A stretch of DNA of 64,000 nucleotides, taken from assembly GCA_014281115.1 (NCBI GenBank), contig JACONQ010000006.1:992001-1056000 (forward strand), read 5' to 3'. Origin of the DNA: Laburnicola sp. R22_1 (taxonomy: Eukaryota > Ascomycota > Dothideomycetes > Pleosporales > Didymosphaeriaceae). Every line of letters starts with the position of its first letter. The first letter of the stretch is position 1. The notes below the pieces were generated by a model that ran no database searches, was not told the DNA's origin, and saw nothing but the letters and a program-made list of their open reading frames with translations. This document shows, one piece after another, positions 22,980 to 35,758 of this stretch. The position numbers and the translations under genes were made by a program.

Positions 22980-25900
22980 AGTAACTATATAAAGATATAG
23001 TTAGATAATAACAAACTCTAATAAAGCGCAATTCTCTGTACGACTAACCTATTAAATAAACTAGTCACGTAATAGCTACCCCTACTACCTCGTAAGAAGC
23101 CTTTACCGCCTCGCATAAAGTCCCTATTATCTTATAAGATAATACTAATGTGCCTAAGTATACTAGACTATACGATTAGTATATTAAAGAAATAGAAATA
23201 TTAGAGAAAATACTATGCAAGAAAATAAGACCTATATATTAGAATAATAAGATTAATATGGCAAATAATCCTTCTTAGTTAGAAATATAATTGTACGCGG
23301 TATATACTATTACTAAGTATTATGCGTTATACTAGAAAGGAACAGCTTTCTTAGAGATATTCTAGGAAGACTTTAAAAGATAGGAAGAAAACTATTTTTT
23401 AGAGTTAGGCTATGCGTATAAGAGAGAGCTTATAGCAGTCCTAAGAGAAAAGAGTATTAAGCTAAGAATAGATACTAGAGCCATAAATACTAGCAAAATG
23501 TATAAAGTAGCCTAAGGTAATACAGATACTACTTATACAATACTGCCTTTGCTAGCTCGCTTAACTCCTTATACGCAAACACTAAGGCTAATCTTAAAGA
23601 TACCTAAGCTAGTTAGGCTATCGCACAAACCTAAATAGAGTAAGGCGCTGCTACTACAGGCACCTATATAGCTATAGATCCCTATAGACATCTTAAGAAA
23701 ACCTTTATATAAGTACTAAAGATAATCCTATTCGTATAAATAATTAAATAAACCACCACTATTCGCACATAGTACCCAACTACTATTTTGCCCACCTACT
23801 CGCGACTATTAAACGCCGTATAGAATAGAGCCACCACTAGTTAAACGTAAATTATAGGCACTATACTAATCTATATAGACTAAGCCTATGCTATAATCTA
23901 ACCTATATAAGCTTCTACCTAAGCATAACCTACCTCCTTAGAGAATTCTAGCTAATAAGATAATTTAATTTTAAAAGGCATGGAATAAGAATAACAACTA
24001 TACTAGAGCTCCATACAATATTTTAGTAGACAAGACTAGAATCTTTATAGATCTATATAGACGCCTAGATATTACTAAGAATTAATACCTAGACATCTTT
24101 CTAGATATCTTTACTAGCCGTGCGGCATAGTATTACCTCTATACTATCTATTCTAGACAATTGTGGAAGTGCTTGTACAAAGCACTTAACAGTTTCTTTA
24201 ATACTACTATTAACTATAACTAGTATTAGATAGACTAAACTATAATAACTTTTACATAATACTAGCGTAAGAATCCTAATAAGAGTCTGTATAAAGTCCT
24301 AGAGGCAATAATTAATAGGCTCACCCTTGCATAGAGAGCATTAGGTACGGCCTTTACTAGGGAAATTTCTCTTTATACTGCTATTATATAAGCATGCCGC
24401 GAACACCTAGAGCTATAGTAGGCTATATTCACCCCTAAGCATACCTATAAAGCTCTATTTGCTAATCTCTATACGTTAATCTAAGTTATAATTAATTATT
24501 AATCTAATTAGCACTTATAAAAGGCTAATACATACTACACTAATTGCAAATATAACTTTCCTATATAAAGAGACAGACCACTAGTCCCTTATAGATAAGA
24601 ATTTCGCGGACAATTTATACCATTATTATCGCAATTTAGATCCTAATTAAATAATATTTATACAAGACTAAAGAAGTGTTTTGTGTGCTATAAGGAAGGT
24701 TATTAGTCTTTTAACTATCCGCGCGATAAGTGTACCCGCGTAATAAGGTAGTATATTACCTTTTATAAAGAGCATAACAATAAAACGCCTTTATATAAAA
24801 CTGTTTAGTCCTATATTTAGGATATAGAAGGGTATAATAATAAGAAACCTACTTTATACAAAGAAGAGAAGTAGAGTAAAGATAATAAGAATGGCAATAA
24901 TTAAGTGTCCTACCTAACCACTACTACCTATCTTTACCGCACAACTAGCAAACATATTTATAAAATAGAGCCAGAGAAGTGTACAGAATAGTTTATTCTT
25001 AAAGATTAATACTATATAACATACTAAGGTAAATTATAAGACATAGGTGTAGTAAGAATTTTTACTAATAGTAAGGTATAGCTAGAGGTATACGTATAAG
25101 AGAACCCTTATATAAAGATTAATTAGACACCTAGCAATACTAATATTAGCTTTAGAGGTTAGAATCTATAAGGATCTCTAGGAACTATATAAATTACAAA
25201 TCTAATAGGAATAGTTATCTACTATATTCTAGACACTCCAATACTATTTCTACTATCACTAGTAGATACTAATAAGCTAGGTGCCTACTTTAACAATATT
25301 CTAGATATTATTATACAAAAGGATAGTATAACTATACCTATTATACGCAAATAGGGACACTCTTTCTTTAATATTAGCAAAAAGGAAACTGTATCCTTCT
25401 TTACTAAACAAGAACTCCGTCGCCTTTATTAACAATTAGACATCCCTATATAGAAAGACTTTAGAAGATACTTACTAACACTAGCCATAAAGTAGATACT
25501 ACTATACTAAACAAAATTTAGAAGTTTTACCACCACTATTAATTGCACAGATAAGCTTCACGTTGCTTTAAGTTTACTATTAAGGATAACACCTACTTTA
25601 ACTATAAGATTATTATTAATATTATACGCATTAGAACTAGAGACGCACTACATATTATAGATACAAATATATTATTTTAAGCTGCAATCTTCTTAAAATT
25701 AATGTCCGCATAAGATGCGTAGAAAGCCCTCTATAGATGCTAGATTAATGTCTACTAAGGTCCACCTAACTATATCGTACATGACCCAGGTACAAACTTC
25801 GCACTAGATAAGTTTAGGAACCACGCGAAGATTATTAGCGCAACCTATAGGCAGATGTCTGTAGAAGCATATTAGGCAATAGAGAAGGTTAAGCGTTCGT

Positions 25901-28120
25901 ACGCACCCCTCCGCAGAGCCTTTAATATTCTTAAGGCTAAACTAGAAGATTGTATAGATAAAAAGGACATCCTCTAGATAGCTATTAAAGCTATTAATAA
26001 TACTATAGGCCTAGATAGCCTTGTACTCACACTGCTAGTCTTTGGCGCATATCCTAGGATTAGTATAGATTCTTTCCTATTGCCTAATATTATCGCACGT
26101 ACAAATGCTGTACAAAAGGCAATAAAGATATTATAGAAGAAAAGAGATAAGACTAATATTAATTATGCGCTAAACACCTGCAATAGTCTATTAGCAGCAC
26201 ATAAAGCCCTTAAGCTCCTACTTAAATCTAAGGTTATAGTCTAAAAAGAGAAAGGTAGATGGATAGGCCTATATAAAATTAAGGGTATTAAGGACAGAGA
26301 TATAATTCTTAACCTAGAAAATAGTCTAGTGAAGTTTCGCTATACGCAAGTTAAGCTATACTATCGCATAGAAGATTACACTCTCCCACTATTATACAAA
26401 GTAGATAATATCGCCCCTATATAAAGGAATCCTCTAGAAAAGAGAAAGAGAGGCCGCCTAAGGAAGAATACTATATTTCTTACCTAGAAGGAGATAAGTA
26501 ATTAGGAACTATCTCTAAAGCTCTATGCGAAAGGTGTAATTATAATACCTAGAGCACCTTTTAAAGAATCTAATCGCATAGAAATAGACGCTCTTATTGC
26601 TAATAGCACATTTAAGATTCTTCTCTTTAACCTATCTAAGCATAAGGGTAGAATCTTTAATCTCCGCCTTATATAAGAAGTTAAGGGCAAGACTACTTAA
26701 CTATATAAAAAATCTCGCCTTGTGTTTGCTGGCCACTCTAATAAGGAGAAGAATAAAATTCTTACCTAATTACCCACTATCTAAAGGATAAGCTAGCGCC
26801 TACTCCTTATATTAGGATTAAGCCTTTAGGCAATGTATAGAATGTATTTTAAACTACAAGACATTACCTAGGCCTATATTTAGTCTACTAATAAACTAAA
26901 CCGCACGCTCTATACTAGACCACCTAAGAAACTACACACGAACTTTCTGCAAGATATAATCTTCTACATTATACAACCACTCTATAGTGTAGCTAAATTA
27001 TATCTTTACTAGTTTAAGACCTACTATAACTACTATAAAGAGAAACTTAGTATAATAACTTCGTCGTACAACTCATATTTACTTATTACTAATAAAGAAG
27101 AGTACACCTTTAGGATTACTAGCCTTTAGATAGATAATACTCTTAGTATTATTAATAAGAACTTCGCATAAAGAAAAGAAGAAGAGCTAAAGAAAGTAGC
27201 CTTTTGTGCAAAGGACAAGACTATTCTTACTAAAGACTAACCTATTAAGTTTAATAGTAGAAGAATTTAGCTTATATATAACACTATAGTTCTTATATAG
27301 AAAGGGTAAGCAAAGGGCCTTTACACAATTAACTCTAAAGATAAGAGTGCTACTTAGAGGTATATAGAGCAGCGTGTAAAAGGCGCCTATATTGCATCTA
27401 TGTGCTAACTAAAAGCTATATTTAATTTGTCTATTGCCGCTTAGACTATATTACCCTTACATAAAGATATTAAGGCATTAAACGCACGAATCCAATAGCA
27501 GATTAATAATAGTAAGCGCGGTCTTACCTTTATACCATTGGATTTTTAACGCGCAAAGCTGTTTATCTTTACTAATAGCTTTTTTGCTAATAATAAAGAT
27601 CTAAGCTCACAGCTAGAATTTCTAATTACTCTAGGCAATAAGTACTATATAGGTAATAGCGATAACTTTAAGATTCTAGCAAATATTATACACTAGAATT
27701 TAACTAAGTGTAAGAAAGTAATAAGGAGCATTCTTGCTAATAAGCTGTATAGTATAGTAGGAGGGTTTAATAATACTATTGCTATTAGCACAACCCTTTA
27801 GAAGATTATACACACGCTTATTCTATTACTAATTCCTATAGTTGTCTATATAGATTCGAAGTCCCTCTATAACTACCTTATATAACTAGAAACCACGAAT
27901 AAAAAGCGTCTTATAATTAACATTATGTTACTCCGCAAATTATACGAGTACCGCAAAATCTCTAAGATTAGATAGATTAATAGAAAGGATAACCCTGCTA
28001 ATGCCTATATAAAGAAGGCCCCAAACTATGCTCTAGAGTTCTTAATCTCTAGTAACACCTTAATAATTACTATTAAAGTATTAGTAAATCGCCTTGAGCC
28101 CGCTCGCGCAAGCTCTTCCT
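22980..28120 (+). pseudogene. Copia Gag-Pol polyprotein, riddled with RIP stops
   Basis: Read through the stops, the plus strand shows, in order: a Gag zinc-knuckle remnant near 24690 (CFVCYKEGY with NYPRDKC); a protease-to-integrase linker near 25050-25450 (ILDTPILFLLSLVDTNKLGA); the integrase core near 25770-26000 (VHDPGTNFALDKFRNHAKII and APLRRAFNI); the reverse transcriptase near 26700-27250 (LKLQDITQAY-like, LYSVAKLYLYWFKTYY); and RNase H near 27540-28080 (FTNSFFANNKDLSSQLEFLI, VVYIDSKSLYNYL). This is the standard copia order with integrase before reverse transcriptase. Trp and Gln codons are widely TAG. Gag start and exact ends are not resolvable. Confidence 0.75.
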
Positions 28121-29511
28121 AGCCTCTACATAGGACTATTTTCTTATTGTTTATTTATTCTTTTGCGTAATATATTTATTTAATTTTTTCTATATACACA
28201 CATTACTTAAAAATGCGTTTTTTTTCCTATTTATTTATTTGCACAGAAAGAGAAGAGACATAGCACATATTTATTTAGAGAAGAGTTTTTTATTTTAGTA
28301 CTTATAAATAATGCCTAGAAGTGTCTATTCTACTATTTAGCTCTATCCTATGTAATAATTACACCTAGCACTATGGCTCTGCTACACATAAGAACTATAT
28401 AATCCTACCTAAAAGTTTACTACTATATAATACTTAGAAAAGGGCCTAGAGCCAGAGTTACTACCACAGCGATAAGCACACGCAGTGTCCCTAAGGACAC
28501 TACACAACTAGATAAGAAGCGTGCGAAAGTAGTTCTTACGCTAAATAAGCTTAGTAACCTATAAATGCAGGTCTATATTAGCTATAAGAATAATATTAAT
28601 ATTGTGCAAAGGCAGATGTGCGACACGCAACTCCTTAGCCTATTTTTTATAGTTAGTATCTATACAAAAGCAAAGAATAGAGGAACTTATATTAATAGAG
28701 ATGCCCTAGATAAATATATAGTTTACCTAGGAACTAGTTAGGAGGGTAATGTGCATTTTTCTATCTAGAAGAGCCACTATAGTAGTATTAAAGCTAGAGA
28801 GGCCTAGCTAGTTAAGATCTGTCAGTATAAGCACTATTATCTACACTAAGTTAGTATTATATAGAGACAAGACATTATATAATAAGGGACATAATTTAGC
28901 ACTATATAAAATAGAGAATTAGCTTAATAAAAAGAGAAAAGAGCTAGGGAGAAGGGACACGTATAGAGAGATGTTTAAAGTAGAGGATAAGAGAGAGAAG
29001 AATAGAGGAAGAAAAGCCCACTTTATATGCCTCTCCCTTCTATTAAAAGCCTTAATTTCTACCCCTTATTAGTATTTGTCTTTCCCTTATCTAATATTGT
29101 ATAATTGCCCAACATTGCTACCTAAATAGATAAGATAACTAGGTCTACCTATTATATAAAAAATAAACTAAGTAAAAGAACTCTATACAAATAATATATT
29201 ATTACCATAATCTTATTATTAACTACACAATCTTACCCTTAACCGCTATTAGCCAGACTACTACTCTACTACTAATAAGCCTAATCGCGCCTCTAATAAA
29301 TAGTAGCAAAGTATAATAAATAGTTACTTAATAGAATCTTCTTATTAACTAGAGTAAACTAGCTAGAGTAGGAGGCGTACAGACAGAGAAATAATAAATA
29401 GACAGAGTGAATATTAGCAAGTAGATAGTTCGTATGGAGGAAGAGAGAACTACTAATAGCAACCTTAAAACAAAAAGTTACTATAGCAACCTTAAAACAA
29501 AAAGTTACTAG
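28121..29511 (+). other. Copia region between RNase H and 3' LTR
   Basis: About 1.4 kb, longer than the usual copia tail. A charged plus-strand trace near 28900-29040 (KRKELGRRDTYREMFKVEDK) suggests a further degenerate reading frame. Function unknown. A repeated AACCTTAAAACAAAAAGTTA occurs just before the LTR at about 29460-29510. Confidence 0.4.
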
Positions 29512-29599
29512 TGTCTGTACACCATATAGGCAAGGGCATCTAAGGGTGTTAAGGTTTTAATATTGCTGCACGATAGCATTATATAGGAATTACATAATA

Positions 29600-31698
29600 C
29601 CGTGTTTTATTACCTAACAATTGGCCCTACCAAACAATCGATTTTTCGTCTTAACAGCCTAACTTCGGCACCTTTTACAACGCTCTATATAATAAATATG
29701 GCTAAATTAAGTGCTGCTCTTAACTATTTAAGCTCGCTAAGTATCTCTAAGAAGCCTAATTACACTAAAGTCGCTTAAAAATATGGCTGCGATTGCAATA
29801 TGTTATCGCGCTGGCATTGCAGGGTGCAGGACACACGCGACGCGCTGGCCAACAGCTAGCGCCTCCTTAACTCCTAATAGGAAACTAAGTTTCTACAATA
29901 TATTAATGGCCTTTACGAATGAGGATTACCCCCTATAAAGGAGATAATACGAAATTTTGTATTAGAAATAGCTAAAAAGCCTGCTGGCAAAAACTAGGTT
30001 GACTAATTTATATAACGCTATAAAGTCGATCTACTTTCGCACTAAACCTCTAGTATAGACGCCTTACGTAAACGCGCTAACTCTGCCTTTAAGTACGCCC
30101 TATATTTTAAGCTTCTACGTAAAAAGATTAAGTAGTATAACGTCGACAAGCGCCATATGTATAATATGGATAAGAAGGGTTTCCTAATTAGGGTGCTGTT
30201 AAAAATAAAGCGTGTCTTCTTCTAATAGCGCTATAAGAGTGGCAGCATTAAATAAATACTCTAGGATAGTAATTACGAGTGGATTACAACATTAGTATGT
30301 ATTTATGCTAATGGAAGCTCTTTTACGCCTTGTTTAATTTATTAAGCGTAGTTAAATAATATATAAGACACCTAGTTATAAGATTTTAATAACTTCTTAT
30401 ACAAAGCTTTCTTTGCAGTATTACTAAGTAAATAGACAAACAATAATTTAGGCCTAGCATGAGTCAAATAGGTGTTTAATAGGGAGACTAAGGCAAAGGC
30501 GCGCCGCAATTATTGTCTACTACTCCTTAACAGCCATAGATCGCATGTTATAATAGAGTTTATTAACTACTACAATTAAAATAAGATCCTTCTAGCTATC
30601 TATCCACCTTATTTAACTCATACGCTCTAGCCGCTTGACGTCGCGCTATTTAAGCCTCTTAGCACTGCCTACTCTGCTGAACTTACTAAGTATTTAGATA
30701 AGTACTAGGGCCTCTTAAGAGTTATAAAGCGCGACTTCTTTGCTATGTTTAAGAGGGCCTAGTAGTGCTCCTTTTAAGAAAATACGATCTGTAGCACCTT
30801 TAAGGCTACTAGTCTAGTGCCTTTTAACCCCCAAGTAATCCTTTAGCGCTTTAATAATATAGACCCAGAGTGGCTATCCTTAAGCGATAGCAGCTCTTCT
30901 ATACTTAGCGCTTTAGATTAGCGTAAAATTAAGAGACTCTTACGCTAGGTTGTCGCTAATACTTACGCTAAGGGGTCCTAGCAGCTCTCTCGCACTATGC
31001 ACTTAATTTTAGTGCGTAACGCCCTCCTAAACTATAAAAATAAGTGTTTATAAGAAGCGCTAGTCTAGAAGAAGCGCCCTATATAAAGAAAGTCTCTACT
31101 ACTTAAACTACCTATAAATTACACTAGTGGCGCCATATTTTAGTTTCCTATAAAGGTTAAGGAAGCTCGCTAACGCCAGGCACAAAAAGATCAGGAGGCA
31201 AAGGCTAAAAAGTAAGAAAAGGAGTAGAGAAAGGCTATTTAAAAGGAGCGGAGGCGTACAAAGGCTATACAAAAGGAAGAGCGCGCCCAGGGCCCTAGTA
31301 TTAACCTAGGCGCTTTAGGCACCAAAAGTAAGGCCCCTAAAGGCATCTAAGAAGCTCCTCTTCTACTCTAAAACACCTCTAAGGTAATGCGTAAGGGTAA
31401 GGAGAAGGCTATTACACCTCCTTTAATTAATAAGGAGGATGTAGAGTACAACTTTTATTTGTTATAGATATAGCGCCTACGCTAGCGCGTACACGCTAGG
31501 GTCGCTCTTTATAGCTTCCTAAGCATTATCGCACCTAATAAAGTATCGCGATTGTCTCCTATACCTCTTAAACGCTATTTACTAAAAAATCTAGTCTATA
31601 TATAATTTGTATTGCGTTGTATAGCTTTAAAAGTTATACACATAGGCTCTGCTAAATTAATTATTAGGTAGGGCCAATTGTTAGGTGATAAAACATAG
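29600..31698 (+). mobile_element. Pogo-type DNA transposon nested in the copia 3' LTR
   Basis: Ends CCGTGTTTTATTACC... and its inverse share CACCTAACAATTGGCCCTAC (one or two transitions) and are flanked by TA (29598-29599, 31699-31700). Length is 2,099 bp. The transposase on the plus strand is related to that of the element in the HET gene at 40645. Confidence 0.85.
29698..31640 (+). pseudogene. Pogo-type transposase, RIP-degraded
   Basis: The ATG at 29698 opens MAKLSAALNYLSSLSISKKP, a psq-type DNA-binding start. A CENP-B-like part follows (QYINGLYE..GLPPIKEIIRNFV). The DDE core shows HMYNMDKKGFLIRVLLKIKR, LLLNSHRSHVIIEFI and IYPPYLTHTL. The tail is Lys/Glu/Ala-rich. It aligns along its length with the transposase at 40736-42619. 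The second catalytic Asp reads Asn (LLLNSH against LLILDGH), a G-to-A change, and there are more than ten TAG/TAA codons. Confidence 0.75.
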
Positions 31699-31899
31699 TA
31701 TCCGTGCGCCGCAGCCTATGCACTATAGGATCTTCTCCTTTCTATTCGTACCCTCTTTAGAAAAAAGCAATTAATACTAAGTTATTCTATTATATTATTT
31801 TCTTTTTCTTATATAATTGCCCCATACACCCTTTACGCTTACTAGTATAGAGAATTAGAATTTAATGTCTATACAGCTAGCTATAGAGTACCTATTTAA

Positions 31900-32402
31900 T
31901 ATATTTATTATAATAGTTTATATTTACTATCTAGCTAGTTATTTACTATTATTATTTTATACTTTAATAGTGCCTTTTATTTTATAAAAGTATTTTTTTA
32001 ATTTCCTATCTTAGTATAATTTTAATTTAACTATCTCTTTTAACTATACTAGCTATTTCTAAGAGGCTTATTCTATAAGACTAGTATCGTCCTTATAACT
32101 TTAACCTTAAACTAAAAAAGAATTAAAAAAGGTATTTAGTAAGCTAATAAATACTATTTTATATAGTGTTAATTAAATCTACCTAGAGATAGAATAATAA
32201 TAGCTTTTATTTTAAATAATATAATAAATACAGTAAAGCCTCCTACTTCGTAATTAAAAAGAGCGTAAAAAGGTAATTATATAGTATATAATAACCTTCT
32301 ATCTTAATCTACTTTAACCTTAAACTAAAAAAAGAATTAAAAAAGATATTTAGTAAGCCAACTATACTATTTTATAAAAATAAAAAGTATATAAAACAAT
32401 TA
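31900..32402. repeat. X and Y repeat fragments in AT-rich DNA
   Basis: Y markers in plus orientation at about 32095-32150 and 32290-32360 flank an X copy at 32165-32275. No gene. Confidence 0.55.
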
Positions 32403-34273
32403 ACGTACTGTACACTCGAGTCGAACACTCTATCGAGTCGGAGACTTTGCCAAGACCCCACTAAGTTCTATACTATTCACAATAGTATAGAGTTAACATA
32501 AACTATTTTCGATAGTCTAAATAGGCTAAACTATTCAGAATCTACTTTTATAAGCTAGCTATAGGTTTTTTTATTGTGCCTAGGCTTGCCGCAGCGTCTA
32601 CAGCGCTGTTAAGCGGATTCGCCTCTATTAGTGCGCACCCTCTTCTTTGCCTTCTTGCCATCACTACGCACCCTAAAGTCCTTTAGAGTAGCCAGTCGCT
32701 GGCCCTCTTTAACTATAAGGACTCCTTCTTACTGTAATCGCTTTCTTTTATATAATTTATGTCGTGTGGTGGCCTTATTAGCAGCTTAAAGTTTGGCGTT
32801 ACGTTTAGTTATTAATACTAAAGAATGCCCTATTATCTTAGCGCCTTTGACAAGCTTTTCCATCGCCTTAACTATATAAGTTAGGGAACTATCCACATGC
32901 CTTTAAATTCTCTGCTTAACCAGCGTCGATTGCGACCTAAGTTCTATACTATTTCGCGGAGTTTGCAACTCCTATATACTATTACAAATAGTACAAAGTG
33001 AAGGCGTACGCAGGCGGACGTCAAGCTGCGATATCACAGCTTCTAGGTTGTGGAGCACTAGGCCAGCACCTTGAAAGCCTCCTTTAATATTACTTTTAGT
33101 AAACAAAGCCTTAAAAGCAGCAATAAAGCAAGGCAGGAACTCGATTTTAGTAATGTGCGTGATGTGGTTACGCATTAAATCCTTAGCTTAGCGCCTATAC
33201 GCCTTTTTTAAAGGCGCGAAATAGCCCATATTAAGTGGCTGCAAGAGGTGCGACGAATGCGAGGGCATATAGAGAGTAATAATATTGCTCTTCTTACAAT
33301 ACTGTTTGAATTCGAACAAGTTATAACTCTTATAGCTATTAAGAATAAGCAAACGTGTTATGCTAACAACACGCCTCTTTGTATGCTTATTAAAGTGCTT
33401 TAGCCACTATAGACTAAGCTTATTTATTATCTAGCTGTTCTTAGAGACTGCAATAACCCAATTATAAGGTAGATCCTTCTCTTTATACTAGGCGGAGAGG
33501 TAGTGCTTGCCCCCAAAGATAATAAAGGGTGGGATCCACCACCCTATCGCATTAATGCCTTAGATAACTGTTGTCCACTCCCTATTGCCCTGCTGCACCT
33601 ACTTTAGCCATCCTTAACGCTTAGAGCCTATAACTACTACTCTAGTCGATATTATGCCTATTATAAAGCCTGCTTTATCAAAATTATAGGCGTCCTTATC
33701 TAGGATACTATATTTGGCCTTTATATTCTCTACAAGCCGGAATTAGTCTTATATCACCTCAAGATCCTCCTAGAGAGCTCTCTTGTAGTCGTACTTTCGA
33801 TTAAACTTAACTTTAAGCTCTAGCTGGCGCTTAACAAAGTCATAAGGCCACCTCTAGCTAACTAGCTTATAGTGGCGTGCAGCCAGTAAAGAATCAGCTA
33901 TATCTTTTATAGCATTGAGCCAAGGCGGAAATCCTTGCGCGTCTAGGTTAAGTATATGCTCCACAATCGCCTGCTCCTCTCTTATAGTAAGTCTTATTTT
34001 GTTGGGTGCGCAGTCGCGTCTAAACGTCTTTCCAGCGCGTCAGTTACTAAGTGTACTTTAAGAGACGTTGTAGATAGCTGTAGCGCGTCGCTAAGAGAGT
34101 GTCGCGTCTTATTTAATAGCCTAGATCGCAAGCTGTATACGCGCTTCTTTTGACGCTAGTAGTTTATTGTGTGGTTGAGGCATCGCGTTATACTATTGCT
34201 GATAGTACGTTTTGGTGGGGTCTTGGCAAAGTGTCCGACTCGATGGAGTGTCCGACTCGAGTGCAAAGTACGT
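32403..34273 (-). mobile_element. Pogo/Fot1-type transposon with zinc-knuckle transposase, copy 2
   Basis: Inverted ends start ACGTACTGTACACTCGAGTC on the left and ACGTACTTTGCACTCGAGTC on the right, both reaching CTTTGCCAAGACCCCAC, flanked by TA (32401-32402, 34274-34275). The CGAGTCG motif occurs twice per end. Length is 1,871 bp. Same family as 19594 and 63715. Confidence 0.85.
32560..34183 (-). pseudogene. Pogo-type transposase with zinc knuckle, RIP-degraded
   Basis: The ATG at 34183 opens MPQPHNKLLASKEARIQLAI, interrupted by TAG, TAA and one TGA (Arg CGA to TGA). A helix-turn-helix part follows (AIVEHILNLDAQGFPPWL). The piece still open at 33175-32972 reads ITHITKIEFLPCFIAAFKAL then IKGGFQGAGLVLHNLEAV, the same as in copy 1. 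The C-terminal knuckle near 32580 reads CRRCGKPRHN with its last Cys changed to Tyr. All defects are transitions of RIP type. Confidence 0.75.
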
Positions 34274-34393
34274 TATACTAAAAAGTAATATAATACTCTT
34301 AACACTATTCTTACAAGGTAGCCCTATACTAGTAGCCTTACTATTAGTCATAAGGCTATAATTAACCAAATCAACAAGTGGCAGCACGACAGG

Positions 34394-34727
34394 TGAACAA
34401 CACCGAGTACCGCAAATATTTTAAGGCGATTGAGCCTCTATTGCCAGTGGCAAATTTCACAGTAAGATATTTCCTGCCTAAGACATGACAAGGTAACTAA
34501 AACAGCTTCAGCTCACAGTTCACAAGATGCTGCACGACGCTGAGGCGCGCACGAGTTTTATACACGCCTCGAGTAGGGGCAAAACAGAGGTCGGACCGTA
34601 TGCGAATGAATATGCGTTGTTCTTGACTTTTACCGAGGACGGGCAGAAGGTTAAGAAGATTGATGAGTTTGTGGACTCGGCTTACACTAAGGACTTCTTT
34701 CCTAAGCTCGATATCCCTCGGAAATGA
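34394..34727 (+). pseudogene. SnoaL/NTF2-like domain protein, 5'-truncated
   Basis: Two exon pieces (34394-34461 and 34506-34727) joined across a 44-nt GTAAGA...CAG intron keep one frame. The product reads NNTEYRKYFKAIEPLLPV, then LTVHKMLHDAEARTSFIHAS, GPYANEYALFLTFTEDGQKV and KIDEFVDSAYTKDFF, ending at TGA. This matches the second half of fungal SnoaL-like (ketosteroid-isomerase fold) proteins. The expected first half, about 50-60 residues, is missing: upstream lies only TA-rich transposon flank. It looks like a gene cut at the boundary of the AT block. An unseen upstream exon within the AT-rich DNA is less likely. Confidence 0.55.
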
Positions 34728-34934
34728 CGGTAGCTGTACGGCCATCCGACTTTCACGGAGGTCTACATGTGCGTGAGTGAATGAGGACAGGATTGTGGTG
34801 ACCAAGGTTATGAGGAGTGCGGTCTCGCAAAGCAATACCGTAGAAGCTTCTTTATGTAATACAAGACTCTTCACTGATGTCCTATGTGGGCGCTGCTACT
34901 GTGAGAGATCATTCGCTGATATGTGAGTTGTGTC

Positions 34935-35354
34935 ATGGCTGCTTTCTTGGCTATTTCATCGGGTGATCCCAACCCTGACGCGTCGCAAACCCCAGCGACC
35001 CTCCCCACAAACAGCGATGGCCACTCACACCACCGACGAAAAAGCCATAGATGCGCACTCCCGCACTGCGCTCACAAATACGTCGCTATTGGATCCCTGG
35101 TCGCGACGATTGGGGCCGGCGCATTGGGCTCCGTGTTCAGCGGTGCGGCGTTTGTGCTGGCTCCTACGGGGATAGCGGGGACGATTGTTGCTGCGTCGGT
35201 ATGGGGCGTGGGGAAGTTTGCGGTTAGGAGGGTAAGGAAGAGGTGGGAGAGGGGGCAGGGGTATGGGGAGGTCGAGGAGGAGAGGGAGGAGAGGGAGGAG
35301 AGGAGGAGTAGGGCGATGAGGATGGAGAGGGGGCTGGAGGCCGTGCCTTGGTAA
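34935..35354 (+). CDS. Small hypothetical membrane-associated protein
   Basis: An intronless frame of 139 aa from the ATG at 34935. Residues about 48-90 are hydrophobic and Gly/Ala-rich (YVAIGSLVATIGAGALGSVF, LAPTGIAGTIVAASVWGVG), suggesting one hairpin or two membrane segments. They are followed by a basic stretch and a highly charged Glu/Arg tail (EEEREEREERR). The N-terminus is Ser/His-rich. No family recognised. The opposite strand is also open here because of the GA-rich tail, but lacks a comparable layout. Confidence 0.5.
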   Translation: MAAFLAISSGDPNPDASQTPATLPTNSDGHSHHRRKSHRCALPHCAHKYVAIGSLVATIGAGALGSVFSGAAFVLAPTGIAGTIVAASVWGVGKFAVRRVRKRWERGQGYGEVEEEREEREERRSRAMRMERGLEAVPW

Positions 35355-35758
35355 TCCCAATTGGACATGTAGGACGGTGCTGTATTGTTCTAGGCCTCTC
35401 GTATTATGTTGAGCGTGATGTTGGTGAGTAGAAACCGAGAGGATCGAGTAGCATACTACTGTTGTCATTCCAACCTGCGAGCGGCGCGCTACACAGCGAA
35501 TGGTTCTTCACGTGAAGATGAATAGGCAAGCAATTGATATTCACTAGACCGGAGCGGCAGCTCAGGACGACAAAAAGAGGCTACCTTCAAGCCAGACGAA
35601 GCAGTAGATAAAGTCCATTCCCTCCTAGGAATCCACAGGCCACGATTTCCAACCCATCCCTCTCCCCAACACCAACCCAGTATCATTTTATCCGCGCTAC
35701 CCTACGCCATCCACCATCCCCCATCTCATAGCCCCCAAACTCGAACATCAGACCCTCC
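35355..35758. other. Intergenic, no gene seen
   Basis: A spacer between a plus-strand and a minus-strand gene, thus probably two 3' flanks. Nothing recognisable. Confidence 0.4.

Larger units (their letters stand above)
29512..31899 (+). repeat. Copia 3' LTR, split by a pogo insertion at 29600-31698
   Basis: The left piece (29512-29599) matches the first third of the 5' LTR and the right piece (31701-31899) the rest. Removing the insertion and one TA restores the LTR order. Confidence 0.8.
22115..31900 (+). mobile_element. Ty1/copia LTR retrotransposon, RIP-degraded, 3' LTR split by a pogo element
   Basis: The 5' LTR is at about 22115-22413 and the 3' LTR at about 29512-31899, the latter interrupted by a 2.1-kb pogo insertion. 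Subtracting the insertion leaves about 7.7 kb. The interior carries gag-like, integrase, reverse transcriptase and RNase H traces in copia order on the plus strand. Target duplications could not be confirmed. Confidence 0.8.
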
